Assembly: GCA_027405735.1 (NCBI GenBank)
Contig: JAPEHQ010000001.1
Coordinates: 2,604,001-2,668,000, forward strand
Reading direction: 5' to 3'
Length of the DNA: 64,000 nucleotides
Source of the DNA: Mucor racemosus
Taxonomy: Eukaryota > Mucoromycota > Mucoromycetes > Mucorales > Mucoraceae
The translations under genes were made by a program, and so were the position numbers. Shown piece by piece: positions 11,674 through 24,482 of the stretch. Below the pieces are notes generated by a model, which was not told the DNA's origin, made no database searches, and saw only the letters and a program-made list of their open reading frames with translations. The number at the start of each line of letters is the position of its first letter. The stretch's first letter is position 1.

Positions 11674-14600
11674 CCAAGTTCTGTTTTCAAGGCAAATTAT
11701 CCATAATCTATTTTCGGCTCGCCCCGCTAGTGCAGTAGCTACTGAAAATGCCCACTTCAACTGTCCGCATTGTGTAAAAATATGGATAGTTGAGAAATCA
11801 TCCAAAGTTGGTAATGCCATTTATTGCTGAAATGCAAATAAAAGAATATGAAAGCATACCTGAAATGCTACAGCTAAATACCGTTTTAATTATATATATA
11901 TATATATATTTATTATGCTTCATGATTTGAAAAAATTCGTTAATTATCTGAGTGCATTTTTCCACTGCTTGAAGCTCAAATCTTTGATGCCAAATATCTC
12001 GCCGAAAAATCAAGATGAAGATTTAATTTTTAGTGGAATCAGTTCGTTTTAAGAAGGTCTTTAACATATTTGAGTAGCAAGAAAATTTTCGCGCTTTTAT
12101 TTTTTGCTATTTTTTTGATGTTTGATCAAAATTTATACAAAAACTAGTATATTGACAAACGCGTTTTTTGTGCTCAAGTTATAGAGCTAATTCATATTTA
12201 TCCATAGCAATTGAGTTTTCTGATATATCTCAATTTTTGATGGAGAAACAAAAAAAAAAGGTGTAAAAAATTGGTAGTCAATTTATCCTGGCATTTTTCA
12301 TGAGCATTTGTAGGGACGCTTTTTCTCAGATCTCGAAAAAATCACATAAAATTCCAAATTTCTCCATGAAAAATGAAGTTATAGATGCATGTAATATCTC
12401 AATCTGTAGATAATTTTGTGGGCCATCATTCAAATAACCCGTATTTTTAAAGTTTATTTAAAATTTAAAAGAAAAAGCTGAAAACCCTTCAAAATTTCAC
12501 CTCAATTTTACGCTAAATTTTATGAGAAAGTTTTTTTAAAGTTTATATCATTCGATGCGAAATTCAAAGTTGTACCTAAAACATTTAATACACTAACCCG
12601 AGTTACTATGTCTTTTCTTGCGTATTTAAACATTTAAATTTTTTGGTCCATTTTTTCAAGATTTACCATTTCTCAATTAAAATACCGATTCGATTAATTT
12701 GTTGCAGTTTTGGTATGAAAATTTGATTTTCTCAATGAAAAGTCAATATTTCTTTGCAAAACAAAAAATTTGAAGATATAGTTTGCCTCTATCTATTATA
12801 TATATACTTGAAAAGTTGTTTTATAATAGAGTAATGGTGACAGCATCTATAAATTCTTAATTATCCATATGAAACAATCAAGAAGGAAGTTTGTTGTAGT
12901 GAGAGCAAACCTGAAAAACATAATTTGCCTTATATAGCGATTTTTTGTGTGGGCAAAACCAGCCCCCAATCATAAGGGTGTGGATCAGCGGATTTTTTAG
13001 AAGGCTTTGCTAGTCTGAGAATTCAGTTTTTTTCTACTCATGCCATGCCTATCTCCGTAATCTTGATTGCAATGTCCATTGATGTTCTGTGCAACATTGC
13101 TAAATGTACATACTGGTTAGGGTTTTCATCCACAAAATGATTTATCCTTTTTTTTTCTCTCTCTTTTTCTGCAAAATGCCAAATAATACTCGCGTTGTTG
13201 TGGGTATTTTTTTTACTGTATATGTCTGATTTCATTACTTTTAAGCGATTTTTCTTCAAGCAAAAAATATGTACGCGTTTTTCATACTCTTCGGATAATA
13301 TTTTTGACGATATATAACTGCAATGCAAGCATGTATCGTTTGAAAAAAATACTTCAAAGCTGTTGAATTATATCTTTTTTTCTCAGAAGCAGGTTCATAC
13401 TAGGCTTAATGATAGTGCTGTAACAATATATTATGAATATTTTGCTTGACGATCTATCAGTTTATAGAAACTGTATCATCTTTTTCGTTACTTATTGAAC
13501 TCAGTACTATCTACACCCTTTTGTCCGAAATCAGAATGAATTTGTGCACTAATCGACAGCATATTTTGTCCTCCCGTAATTGACTTTTTAGTGATGTGTA
13601 ATCAATAGCATAAAACTTGAACAGAAGGTGAATTAACATCAATTTGATCAAATAAATCACATCTACTTTAAATTTGAATGATGTTTGATATGAGCTATTA
13701 AGTCCGACTAATCGATCAATTTTGATCCTAACAACCTAAAATGTAAAACCGTCATCACAGCAACCAAACAATGTTTATTTTACAGGGAATATCATATGCT
13801 GTTTAAAGTATCAAGCAACCGAAATTCAGGGACATTTTTCCCCTCAAAAAACAATGATGATATGTGTGTATATTGTGATATGCACAAAAAGACATGTGAA
13901 ATTACGTAATAGGCAAATATATGTTGTAGACTTACATTATCTCTATATGCATATACACTCATACTAAAAATCAAGGTTCACACCAGAATGGGGGCTTACA
14001 CAATCACAATAAATATGCTGCATGTTGCACCAACAGATTACAATATCATATAGAAATAACTTTATTTTGTTTGGTGACCTATGAAATTAAATTTGTCTGA
14101 TTTAATGTAACATCTATTTGATTTAATGATCCAATTAAAATACGTCATTTCCTTATGACACAGAAAATCCGAGCTTGTAGGTGCTATGTGGAGCCAAAAA
14201 ATATACCTCCATTGAAAAATACTAAAGATTTTTAGCATGATAAAGAAAGAGAGATAAACGAATGATATTTAGATTAGAATAAATTGAAATATTCTCATGA
14301 AATATTATACTATTATATTAATGCAAATATACAGTCATAAATTTACCATCATGATTATGTATTCATGTAATATACCATCTAGAAGTTCATGATGTAAAGG
14401 TATAAATACAAGTATATTATCTTGTTTGCCATTTGGTTAGAGTTCAGTACGACTCTCATGATTACGGAAAAATAATAATATTATGTACACCCCACCATGG
14501 ATTTCCGACCTTATCCGAATACCAAATACTGCAAAGAAGAAAGGGATAGCAAAATTTGAAGATAAGCTAAATAGAGATATTTCAATTGATAGAGATTGAA

Positions 14601-14849
14601 AGCAAGCATTTGATTGGAGGAGTTCATCTTTTGTGTTTCTTTCTATTCTTCCATGTGCACATTGATAATGGGAATAAGCTTTAAAAGGGGTTGTCATGGA
14701 TATAGCATTAGGATAAACAGATAAATCTACTTGATCTTTATGGATACTGGGTAAAATAAAAACATGCAAAGAGAGAGAGAATGCGAATGAGAATGAGAAT
14801 GAGAGATCTTGATGGCAATGTGGTAATCAATTTTTTATTTATATTTGAT
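11669..14849. other. Long non-coding region between the HSF gene and GLT1 promoter
   Basis: No supported gene. 12540-12790 resembles part of repeat R2 (compare 49230-49490), but is much diverged. A short TA-dinucleotide run lies at 11892-11909. Frames at 13038-13328 and 14437-14769 on the minus strand are I/F/S-rich, have no splice or family signal, and are taken as chance. GAGAGA and GAATGA microsatellite words occur at 14770-14805. Confidence 0.45.
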
Positions 14850-15557
14850 GGGACAAGAACCCGTTATCTTATCACTCCAGTCTCCACTTACCGGGACCAA
14901 CTAATAAGCCTGAAAATGTATTGAAGTGAATGAGATCTTGTGTCCATTTTAGACTATATCATCTACTTTTTTTTTTCTTGTCTCTTTCTGTTATCCGTCA
15001 AATCAAATCTACATATGCATTGTACGTATAAAATTGTTTCCCCACAACAAATCAACGCAAAATCATCATATCATGGCTTGATAAAAACGATAAATTGATA
15101 TTCACACCCACACTAACAACCCTTAAAACAAGGGCATGTGACCCATTCTTCCCCCGAAGATCAAAAATTGGATAACCTTTGGTAGATTGGTTACACTTCA
15201 ACAGAGAATCATTGGTCCTTGAATTACAGAGATAAGAAAATGCCTATAATTTTTCTACATTTGATCTCTTTTCGAAACTATAAAAAACCATCTATCATTC
15301 CAATTATTGTAGATTTTGTTCTGTTTTTTTCTTTTCTCATTAACTTCTTATATTTAACCAATTTATAATTTATATTTTTCTTTTGATTTAACCCCCCTCA
15401 AAAAGAAGAAGAAAAATTATTTTGTAAATCAACAATAGCGAGAAAATCAAAAAATAATAAGAAGTCGAAAAAGAATCCCAATTTAAATCTATAACATATT
15501 TATAACATAAGAACTTAAGTGTTAAAATACCCCTCCTCTTAATCTATCATAATTTAA
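14850..15557 (+). promoter_or_regulatory. GLT1 promoter with GATA motifs and TATA box
   Basis: Two adjoining TTATC words (GATAA on the minus strand) lie at 14864-14868 and 14869-14873, with GATAAC at 15171 and GATAAG at 15231. Such clusters are the known targets of fungal nitrogen-regulatory GATA factors (AreA/Gln3 type). A TATA-like CTATAAAAAA at 15278-15287 lies 270 bases before the ATG and is followed by a pyrimidine-rich leader. Nitrogen control is inferred from the motifs and the gene's function. Confidence 0.45.
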
Positions 15558-18500
15558 ATGTCTCCTGTTGAATTGGAAAATACTTCATGGGCTGGTGCAA
15601 TTCCTCCTGCCCAAGGTCTCTATAACCCTGAATTAGAAAAAGATGCCTGTGGTGTCGGCTTCATGGTTCATGTCAAGGGAAAGCGTTCTCACAAGATTTT
15701 ATCTGAAGCTAGCCATATTCTTTGCAACATGACTCATCGTGGTGCTAGTGGTGCTGATATCAGAGATGGTGATGGTGCTGGTGTAATGCTTTCTATTCCT
15801 CATCAATTCTTTGTCAATGAAACTTCTCGTGAATTAGGAATTACATTACCTGCTGAAGGTCAATATGCTGCTGGTAATTTATTTATGAAGGGCGACCCTG
15901 AATCTGTCGCTGAAACTAAAAAGGTCTTTGAGCAACTTGCCGAGGCTTTGCATTTGCGCGTCCTTGGTTGGCGTTCCGTCCCTAGAGATTCAACCATCAT
16001 CGGTCCCGCCGCAAGATCCAAAGAACCAGCAATTGAGCAACCTTTTGTTGTATTGGCCGATCAATCAAAAGAATTTGACGAAGCTTATTTCGAACGTCAA
16101 CTTTATGTCTTGCGTAAGCATTCTACTCATACTCTTACTATGAAGAAGTGGTTCTATGTGTGTTCTCTTTCAAATAAGAACATTGTTTATAAGGGTCAAC
16201 TCACTCCCAAGCAAGTTTATGCTTATTTCCACGATTTGAATAACGTTCAAGTTACTACTCATTTCGCTCTTGTTCACTCTCGTTTCTCTACCAACACTTT
16301 CCCCTCTTGGGATCGTGCTCAACCTATGCGTTGGTGTGCTCACAATGGTAATTATCTCATTTTAGATTATGTAATATCAATGTATTGTCAAACGGGATTC
16401 TAACCTTAAATTATTTATTTCCTTTTATAGGTGAAATCAACACTGTCCGTGGTAACAAGAACTGGATGCGTTCTCGTGAAGGTGTCATGGCCTCTGATAA
16501 GTTTGGTGATGAACTCGAATTGCTTTACCCTATTATTGAGGAAGGTGGTTCCGATTCCGCTGCTTTTGATAACGTACTCGAATTATTGGTCATCAATGGT
16601 GTATTAACTATGCCCGAAGCTGTTATGATGATGATTCCCGAAGCATGGCAAAGTAATGATCAAATGAGCCCTGAAATGAAGGCCTTTTACAAGTGGGCTG
16701 CTTCTTTGATGGAACCTTGGGATGGTCCTGCTCTTTTCACTTTTGCTGATGGTCGTTATTGTGGTGCTAACCTTGATCGTAACGGTCTTCGTCCTTGTCG
16801 TTACTATTTGACTTCAGATGACATTATGATTTGTGCTTCTGAAGTAGGTACTGTTCATATTGATCCTGAAACCATTGTTGAAAAGGGCCGTCTTAAGCCT
16901 GGTCGTATGCTTTTGGTTGATACCGTTGAAGGTAAAATTGTCGATGACAAGCAACTCAAATTACAAACTGCTGCCAAGCGTAACTTTATGGATTGGGTTA
17001 TGAAGCAAAATATCGAATTGACTGATATTGTTGAAAAGGCTAATGCTGTTAAGCCTTTCTCTGCTGATTTGGATGATAATTCTGTTCAAACTGATCCTCG
17101 TCTCAAGGCTTTTGGTTATACCCTTGAACAGTTAAACTTGATCATGGTTCCTATGGCCTCTACTGGTAAAGAACCTTTGGGTTCTATGGGTAACGATACC
17201 GCTCTTGCTTGTCTTGATGAGCAACCTCGTCTTGTCTATGAATACTTCCGTGAATTGTTTGCTCAAGTTACCAACCCTCCCATTGATCCTATTCGTGAAG
17301 AAATTGTCATGTCTTTGCAATGTTATGTTGGTCCTGAAGGTAATATTCTTGAAATTGATGAGAACCAATGTCACCAATTGGCTTTGTCTTCTCCCATTTT
17401 ATCCATGGAAGAGCTCTCTGCTATTAAGAAGATGGATCAATTCTATCCTTCTTGGAAGGTTGCTACCATTGATATTACTTTCCCCAAGTCTGATGGTGTT
17501 CAAGGTTATGTTGATACTTTAGAACGTGTCTGTAATGAAGTTTCTCAAGCTATCAAGGAAAAGTATAAGGTTGTTGTTCTCTCTGATCGTGGTGTCAATG
17601 CTGACCGTGTTGCCATCTCATCTCTTATTGCTGCTGGTGGTGTCCATCATTACTTGGTTCGTAACAAGGAACGTAGTCGCATTGCTTTGATGGTTGAAAC
17701 TGCCGAAGCCAGAGAAGTACATCATTTCTGTGTTCTTCTTGGTTATGGTGTTGATGCCGTTTGTCCTTATTTATCATTGGAAGCCATGATGAAGCTCCAT
17801 CGTGAAAGAGCTGTTCATGAAGGTTTGACTCCTGAAAAGTTGATTTACAACTTCAAGAAGGGTATCGATAACGGTATTCACAAGGTTATGTCCAAGATGG
17901 GTATCTCTACTTTGGCTTCTTATAAGGGTGCTCAAATCTTTGAAGCTCTTGGTGTTGATGATTCTGTCATTTCTCGTTGTTTCTCTGGTACCGCATCTCG
18001 TATCAAGGGTGTTACTTTTGATATCTTTGCTTTAGATGCTTTGACTCTTCATGAAACTGGCTATCCTACTCGTAACCTTGTTCAACCTGTTGGTCTCCCT
18101 GAATCCGGTGAATATCACTGGCGTGATGGTGGTGCTCCTCATATTGCTGAACCTAACGGCATTGCTAATCTTCAAAATGCTGTTCGTCAAAAGAATCAAA
18201 CCTCTTATGATGCTTACTCTCGTAATGCCTATGAGGCTATCAAGAAGTGTACTCTCCGTGGTATGCTCGATTTTGATTATGAAAACTCCAAGGAAATTCC
18301 TATTGAACAAGTTGAATCTTGGGATAGTATTGTCAAGCGTTTCGTTACTGGTGCCATGTCTTATGGTTCTATTTCCATGGAAGCTCACTCTTCTTTAGCT
18401 ATTGCTATGAACAAGCTCGGTGGTAAGTCCAACACTGGTGAAGGTGGTGAAAAGCCTGAACGTTCTCTTCCTCTTGAAAATGGTGATTCCATGCGTTCTG

Positions 18501-21500
18501 CTATTAAGCAAGTTGCATCTGGTCGTTTCGGTGTTACTAGTTTCTACCTTTCTGATTCTGAGGAATTACAAATTAAGATGGCCCAAGGTGCTAAGCCTGG
18601 TGAAGGTGGTGAATTAGCTGGTGGTAAGGTTTCTGAGGAAATCGCTTCTACTCGTAAAACTACTCCTGGTATCGGTTTGATTTCTCCTCCTCCTCATCAC
18701 GATATTTACTCTATTGAAGATTTGAAGCAATTGATTTATGATCTCAAGTGTGCTAATCCTCGTTCTCGGGTATCTGTCAAACTTGTATCTGAAGTTGGTG
18801 TTGGTATCGTTGCTGCTGGTGTTGCCAAGGCTAGAGCTGATCACATTTTGATTTCTGGTCATGATGGTGGAACTGGTGCTTCTCGTTGGACTGGTATCAA
18901 ATATGCTGGTCTTCCTTGGGAATTGGGTCTTGCTGAATCTCACCAAACTTTGGTTCTCAATGATTTGCGTGGTCGTGTCATTGTTCAAACTGATGGTCAA
19001 ATCAAGACTGGTCGTGATATTGCCGTTGCTTGTTTGCTTGGTGCTGAAGAATGGGGTTTCGCTACCACTCCTCTTATTGCTCTCGGTTGTACTATGATGA
19101 GAAAGTGTCATTTGGTAAGTAAAAAATCACAAACATTGAGTAATTAGATCAAAATATTAATGGTTTCTTTAGAATACTTGTCCAGTTGGTATTGCTACCC
19201 AAGATCCCGAGTTGCGTAAGAAGTTTGAAGGTTCTCCTGAACATGTTGTCAACTTTTTCTACTATCTTGCTGAAGAAATGCGTAGCTACATGGCTAAGCT
19301 CGGTTTCCGTACTGTTAATGACATGGTTGGTCATGCTGAAAAGCTCAAGGTCAATGAATCTCTTCGTACTTACAAGACTGCCAATTTGGATTTGTCTCCT
19401 ATCTTGACTCCTGCTTCCACTCTTCGTCCTGGTGTCTCTAATGTTTGCGTTACCAAGCAAAAGCATAATCTCCATGTTCGTCTTGATAACTATCTTATTG
19501 AAGAAGCCGAGCCTGCTCTTTCCAACAAGGAAAAGGTCCACATTGAAGCTGATGTTATCAACACTGATCGTGCCCTTGGTACCACTCTTTCTTACCATGT
19601 TTCTAAACGTCATGGTGAAGCTGGTCTTCCTGCTGATACTATCCATGTCAAGTTGAGAGGTTCTGCCGGTCAATCTCTTGGTGCTTTCTTGGCTCCTGGT
19701 GTCTTTTTTGAACTTGAAGGTGATTCCAACGATTACGTTGGTAAGGGTCTTTCTGGTGGTCAAATTGCCATTTACCCTCCCAAGTGTTCCGTTTTCAAAT
19801 CTGAAGAAAATGTCATTGTTGGTAATGTTTGTCTTTATGGTGCTACCAGTGGTAAGGCTTTCTTCCGTGGTATTGCTGCTGAACGTTTCTGTGTTCGTAA
19901 CTCTGGTGCTTATGCTGTTTGTGAAGGTGTCGGTGATCATGGTTGTGAGTACATGACTGGTGGTCGTGTTGTCATCTTGGGTACAACTGGTCGTAACTTT
20001 GCTGCTGGTATGTCTGGTGGTATCACTTATGTCTTGGATGTCAATGGTGACTTTAAGAAGAACGTCAACATGGAAATGGTCGAACTTGAAACCGTTAACG
20101 ATGACGAACGTATTGCCGAGTTGCGTGATTTGATTGAAGACCATCGTCATTACACTGGTTCTGAAATTGCTGATCGTGTCCTCAAGAACTTTAACGAGTA
20201 CTTGCCCAAGTTTGTCATGGTTATGCCTACTGAATACCGTGCTCTTTTGGAAAAGCAACGCGCTGAAAAGCTCGCTGCTGCTGTTCCTGCCAAGAAGGAA
20301 TGCACAAAGGTCCACAAGAAGGTTGAACCTCAACTTGAAGATCTTGAAGATAGCGTTTTGGGTGAAGAAGCTATTTTAGCTCGCCGTGCCAAGTTGGACA
20401 AGGTCCGCGGTTTCATGAAGTATAAGCGTAAGACTGATAGTTACCGTAACTCCAAGAAGCGTGTTGGTGATTGGGATGAAATCAACAATCGTTTGACTCG
20501 TTCTGAACTTCATGAACAAGCTGCTCGTTGTATGGATTGTGGTGTTCCCTTCTGTCAATCTGATACTGGTTGTCCCATTGGTAATATTATTCCCAAGTGG
20601 AATGAACTTGTCTACAAGGATAACTGGAAGGAAGCTCTTGATCGTCTTATGATGACTAACAATTTCCCTGAATTTACTGGTCGTGTTTGGTAAGTGATCT
20701 ATTTTTATTTTTATTTTTTTTAATCTGTCGGAATTCAAACGTTTGATATACGACATTTCAAATTTTGGCGGACCTTGTCGGGGTTGATTCGATTCAGGGG
20801 TAATGTCGATTTGACATTTTCTTGAATATCTCGGTCAATTTTGGTCCTTTTTACATGATTCTTTTACGAAATTGTTACTAATTATTTTCTTTTTGTTTAT
20901 CTTAGTCCAGCACCCTGTGAAAATGCATGCGTAGTAGGTGGGTATCATTCAACAATAAGATGTAATTAAATACTAACGTGAATTTTATCTACAGGTATCA
21001 GCGAACCTCCTGTTGCAATTAAAAGCATCGAATGTGCTGTAATTGACCGCGGTTTTAACGAAGGATGGATTGTGCCTAACCCTCCTGCTAATCGTACTGG
21101 CAAGAAGGTTGCTGTAATTGGTTCTGGCCCTGCCGGTCTTGCTGCTGCTGATCAGCTCAACAAAGCTGGTCATCTTGTTACCGTTTATGAACGTAATGAT
21201 CGTATTGGTGGTTTATTGATGTATGGTATTCCCAACATGAAGCTCGACAAGAAGGTTGTGCAACGTCGTGTCGATCTTTTAGCTGCTGAGGGTATCTCAT
21301 TCGTTACCAACGCTCATATTGGTGCTGATGTTGATGCTATCAAGATTCGTGATGAAAATGATGCTATGATCGTTGCTACTGGTGCTACATGGCCCAGAGA
21401 TCTCAAGATTCCTGGTCGTGAAGCCGATGGTATCCATTTTGCCATGGACTTTTTGCAAGCTAATACAAAGAGTTTGCTTGATTCAGGTTTGGCTGATGGT

Positions 21501-22172
21501 CACTACTTGTCCGCTAAGGACAAGAACGTAATTGTTATTGGTGGTGGTGATACTGGTAACGATTGTATCGGTACTTCTCTTCGTCATGGTTGTAAATCCG
21601 TCATTAACTTTGAATTGCTTCCTCAACCTCCTAACACTCGTGCCTCTGATAACGCATGGCCTCAATTTGCTCGCGTTTTCCGTGTCGATTATGGTCATTC
21701 TGAGGTTCAAGCTCACTTTGGTAAAGATCCTCGTGAATACTCTATCCTTTCTAAGGAATTTATTACTGAGAATGGTGTTATCAAGGGTATCAAGACTATC
21801 CGTGTTGAATGGACTAAGGATGATGCTGGTCGTTGGGCTATGGCTGAAGTTGCTGGTTCCGAACAAACTTTTGAAGCTGACCTTGTTCTCCTTTCTATGG
21901 GTTTCTTGGGTCCTGAAAATGCTATCATTAAGCAATTAGAAGTCAAACAAGATGGTCGATCCAATATTGAAACACCTAAGGGTAAATATGTTACCTCTAT
22001 TCCTGGTGTTTATGCTGCTGGTGATTGTCGTCGCGGCCAATCACTCATTGTTTGGGGTATTAATGAAGGCCGTATGTGTGCCCGTGAAGTTGATTATAAC
22101 TTGATGGGCGATACTTACTTGCCTGTTACTGGTGGTATTCAACAACGTATCCTTCCCGATCTTTCTGTTTAA
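15558..22172 (+). CDS. GLT1: Glutamate synthase [NADH]
   Basis: It converts glutamine plus 2-oxoglutarate into two glutamates using NADH, completing the GS/GOGAT route of ammonium assimilation. Five exons, 15558-16347, 16431-19114, 19173-20689, 20906-20937 and 20995-22172, give 2066 residues, close to other fungal/plant NADH-GOGATs. In order: a 30-residue leader, then the class II amidotransferase domain with nucleophile Cys31 (KDACGVGF); a central domain; the FMN/2-oxoglutarate-binding synthase domain ([13 protein letters not shown]); the 3Fe-4S cysteines around [12 protein letters not shown], spliced across exons 2-3; the beta-helix domain; and then the beta-type small subunit fused in the same chain, with cysteine motifs ([12 protein letters not shown]...[16 protein letters not shown]) and two nucleotide-binding folds ([22 protein letters not shown]). 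Exon 4 is only 32 nt. Intron 4 holds a perfect TACTAAC branch point. Codon use is strongly biased (GGT, CGT, ACT), implying high expression. Confidence 0.97.
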
Positions 22173-23318
22173 AAAAACATTTCCTTTTACTTCAAAACTG
22201 TACAAAATTTATAACAAAAAATACGCAATATCTGTTGACTCAAGATCTGGTTTTCTTTCTATATATGCTTATTCTATGGCTGTTCTTATATTGTAATTTA
22301 TTACGTATGGGGGTACATGGTGAATTATTTCAAGCAATATATTTTTTAATCATACCTTAATCATATATTTTTCCAAAATCAATCTTTATGTATACTCCTA
22401 TTATGTATCACTTTATTTAAAACTTATAATTATTAGATTCATTTTTTTCTTTTCGTACAAAACTTTATGCCATTATATATATTTGAAAATAAATTGAATT
22501 ATTAGACTAATAATATTGTAATTTTGAATCATCTGCATAGAATTTGCAGGTCTTTTTTTTCATATACCTTTAAACAATTTTTTACGGATTTTATGATTCA
22601 GGTTTTTTATTTTGTATTTCAAGTTCTGGGACACCTATTTTTTTAGTTTCAGTGAAGCTGTAATAATAAAGATTTGCGATTGTGGTAGTGTAAAGGTAAA
22701 GTAAAGGCTATACGTAAATATAGAGAGTTCCGCAGTAAAGGTTTTTGTTATTCCTCTTATCGGGTCAGATACAAAGACTGTCAGAGAATAGTATTATGAT
22801 CTGTACCGTCGTATAGCTATATACGGAAATTCGAATTGTGGACATATACCAAGCTATCACCATTGTCATACAACATTGTTGTGTACCATAATCAAATATA
22901 GTCATTGACCGACCAATATAATGAAAAATGTTATTCATGAACCAAGTGAATGTGTAACATAATCCTTGGATAAATTGTATCTAATATTGATTTGCATACA
23001 CTTAATGGCGTTTATACTCAGAGGTTCTACTTCATTCAGGGTCAATTGACATAAATTCAAATGCTTAATATAAAATCACCACACTTGATGGCACGCTAAT
23101 ACATTGAAAATATACAATGAGAGTTTATCGCATACGTATGTAATTGATGAATATACGGTATATAGTTTGCATAAAATAAAGAAAAATCTAATCATTTGCT
23201 CAAATTAGTACCAAAGATTGTCCCGTTTGAAACAGGTGGCTCGTTTATTCAGAGGGTGGTCGCTTTAATTTGGAAAACACTGTATCATAAAATAATGATT
23301 ATTAATTAAACGAACATC
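22173..23318. other. Intergenic region downstream of GLT1
   Basis: The 3' flank is T/A-rich. No long frame, splice pattern or RNA gene is visible on either strand. Confidence 0.4.
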
Positions 23319-24240
23319 GCATTAGTTCGGATTGACATCTCCATAAACCTGCTTTAGGCGTAGAACAAATGCCACCATAGCTTGGTTTCGGCCAGCTTGA
23401 TTTCTCCATAGCAACGGGGGAGTCCTGCAAGTGTGTTCCATCAAGTCTTACATGGTTGTGCTCGTGCATTTAATGTTCTTTCTAAGCAATAGAGTAGACT
23501 GCCTCATACCCAAAGCAATAAACGTAAAATATATTAGCAACTATTAATTAATAGTGGTATCAAAAAACTTACCCTTATTCTAATAAATAGAGCACGAATC
23601 AACTTTTGCAACTGCACCATCTTCGGATTGCTGTCTCCATCAGCTTAAAAAGAAGCCTAGAAAATGATACAAGCACAAGATACTTTACTTCGGGAATCAT
23701 GGTTCATCCATGTCAGTGGGGGATTACTACAAGATACAGCTCCATAAAGGTTGATACTGTGGTGCAAAAGGACCAATATGTGAGCACGGCATTAGTTCGG
23801 ATTGACATCTCCATAAACCTGCTTTAGGCGTAGAACAAATGCCACCATAGCTTGGTTTCGGCCAGCTTGATTTCTCCATAGCAACGGGGGAGTCCTGCAA
23901 GTGTGTTCCATCAAGTCTTACATGGTTGTGCTCGTGCATTTAATGTTCTTTCTAAGCAATAGAGTAGACTGCCTCATACCCAAAGCAATAAACGTAAAAT
24001 ATATTAGCAACTATTAATTAATAGTGGTATCAAAAAACTTACCCTTATTCTAATAAATAGAGCACGAATCAACTTTTGCAACTGCACCATATTCGGATTG
24101 CTGTCTCCATCAGCTTAAAAAGAAGCCTAGAAAATGATACAAGCACAAGATACTTTACTTCGGGAATCATGGTTCATCCATGTCAGTGGGGGATTACTAC
24201 AAGATACAGCTCCATAAAGATTGATACTGTGGTGCAAAAA
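23319..24240. repeat. Tandem duplication of a 470-bp unit
   Basis: Copy 1 spans 23319-23788 and copy 2 spans 23789-24240, truncated 18 bases short. By eye the copies differ at two positions (C/A at about 23617 versus 24087; G/A at about 23750 versus 24220), so the duplication is recent. Inside one unit, TTCGGATTG...TCTCCAT occurs twice (23327 and 23618 regions), hinting at an older internal duplication. On the minus strand there is a 70-codon frame with mixed composition (starting MHEHNHVRLDGTHLQ), which I do not recognise. Confidence 0.9.
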
Positions 24241-24482
24241 TTGAACCTTCTGCGCCTCCTTCAAGGCAGTTGATAACGGCTGTCCTGGTTATATAAATAC
24301 ATAACCAAAATCACAGCATTTACAAACATGGTTGATAGTTTGTTCTGTTAACCGTCATTACGTGAAATAAGTGCAAATATTGCTGATGACGCATACAAAA
24401 TGTGACTTCAACAACATAAATCAGTTTTCTGTCTTAAAATGCTTTTTTCTATCTCATCTTCAAACCATTAAACCATTACACC

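Noticed and set aside
13038..14769. Minus-strand frames of 96, 60 and 110 codons
   Set aside because: Composition is typical of AT-rich chance frames; no splice context, family motif or repeat conservation.
18614..20333. Long minus-strand frames (165 and 394 codons) opposite GLT1
   Set aside because: They are by-products of strongly biased GLT1 codons; the sense strand encodes complete glutamate synthase motifs throughout.
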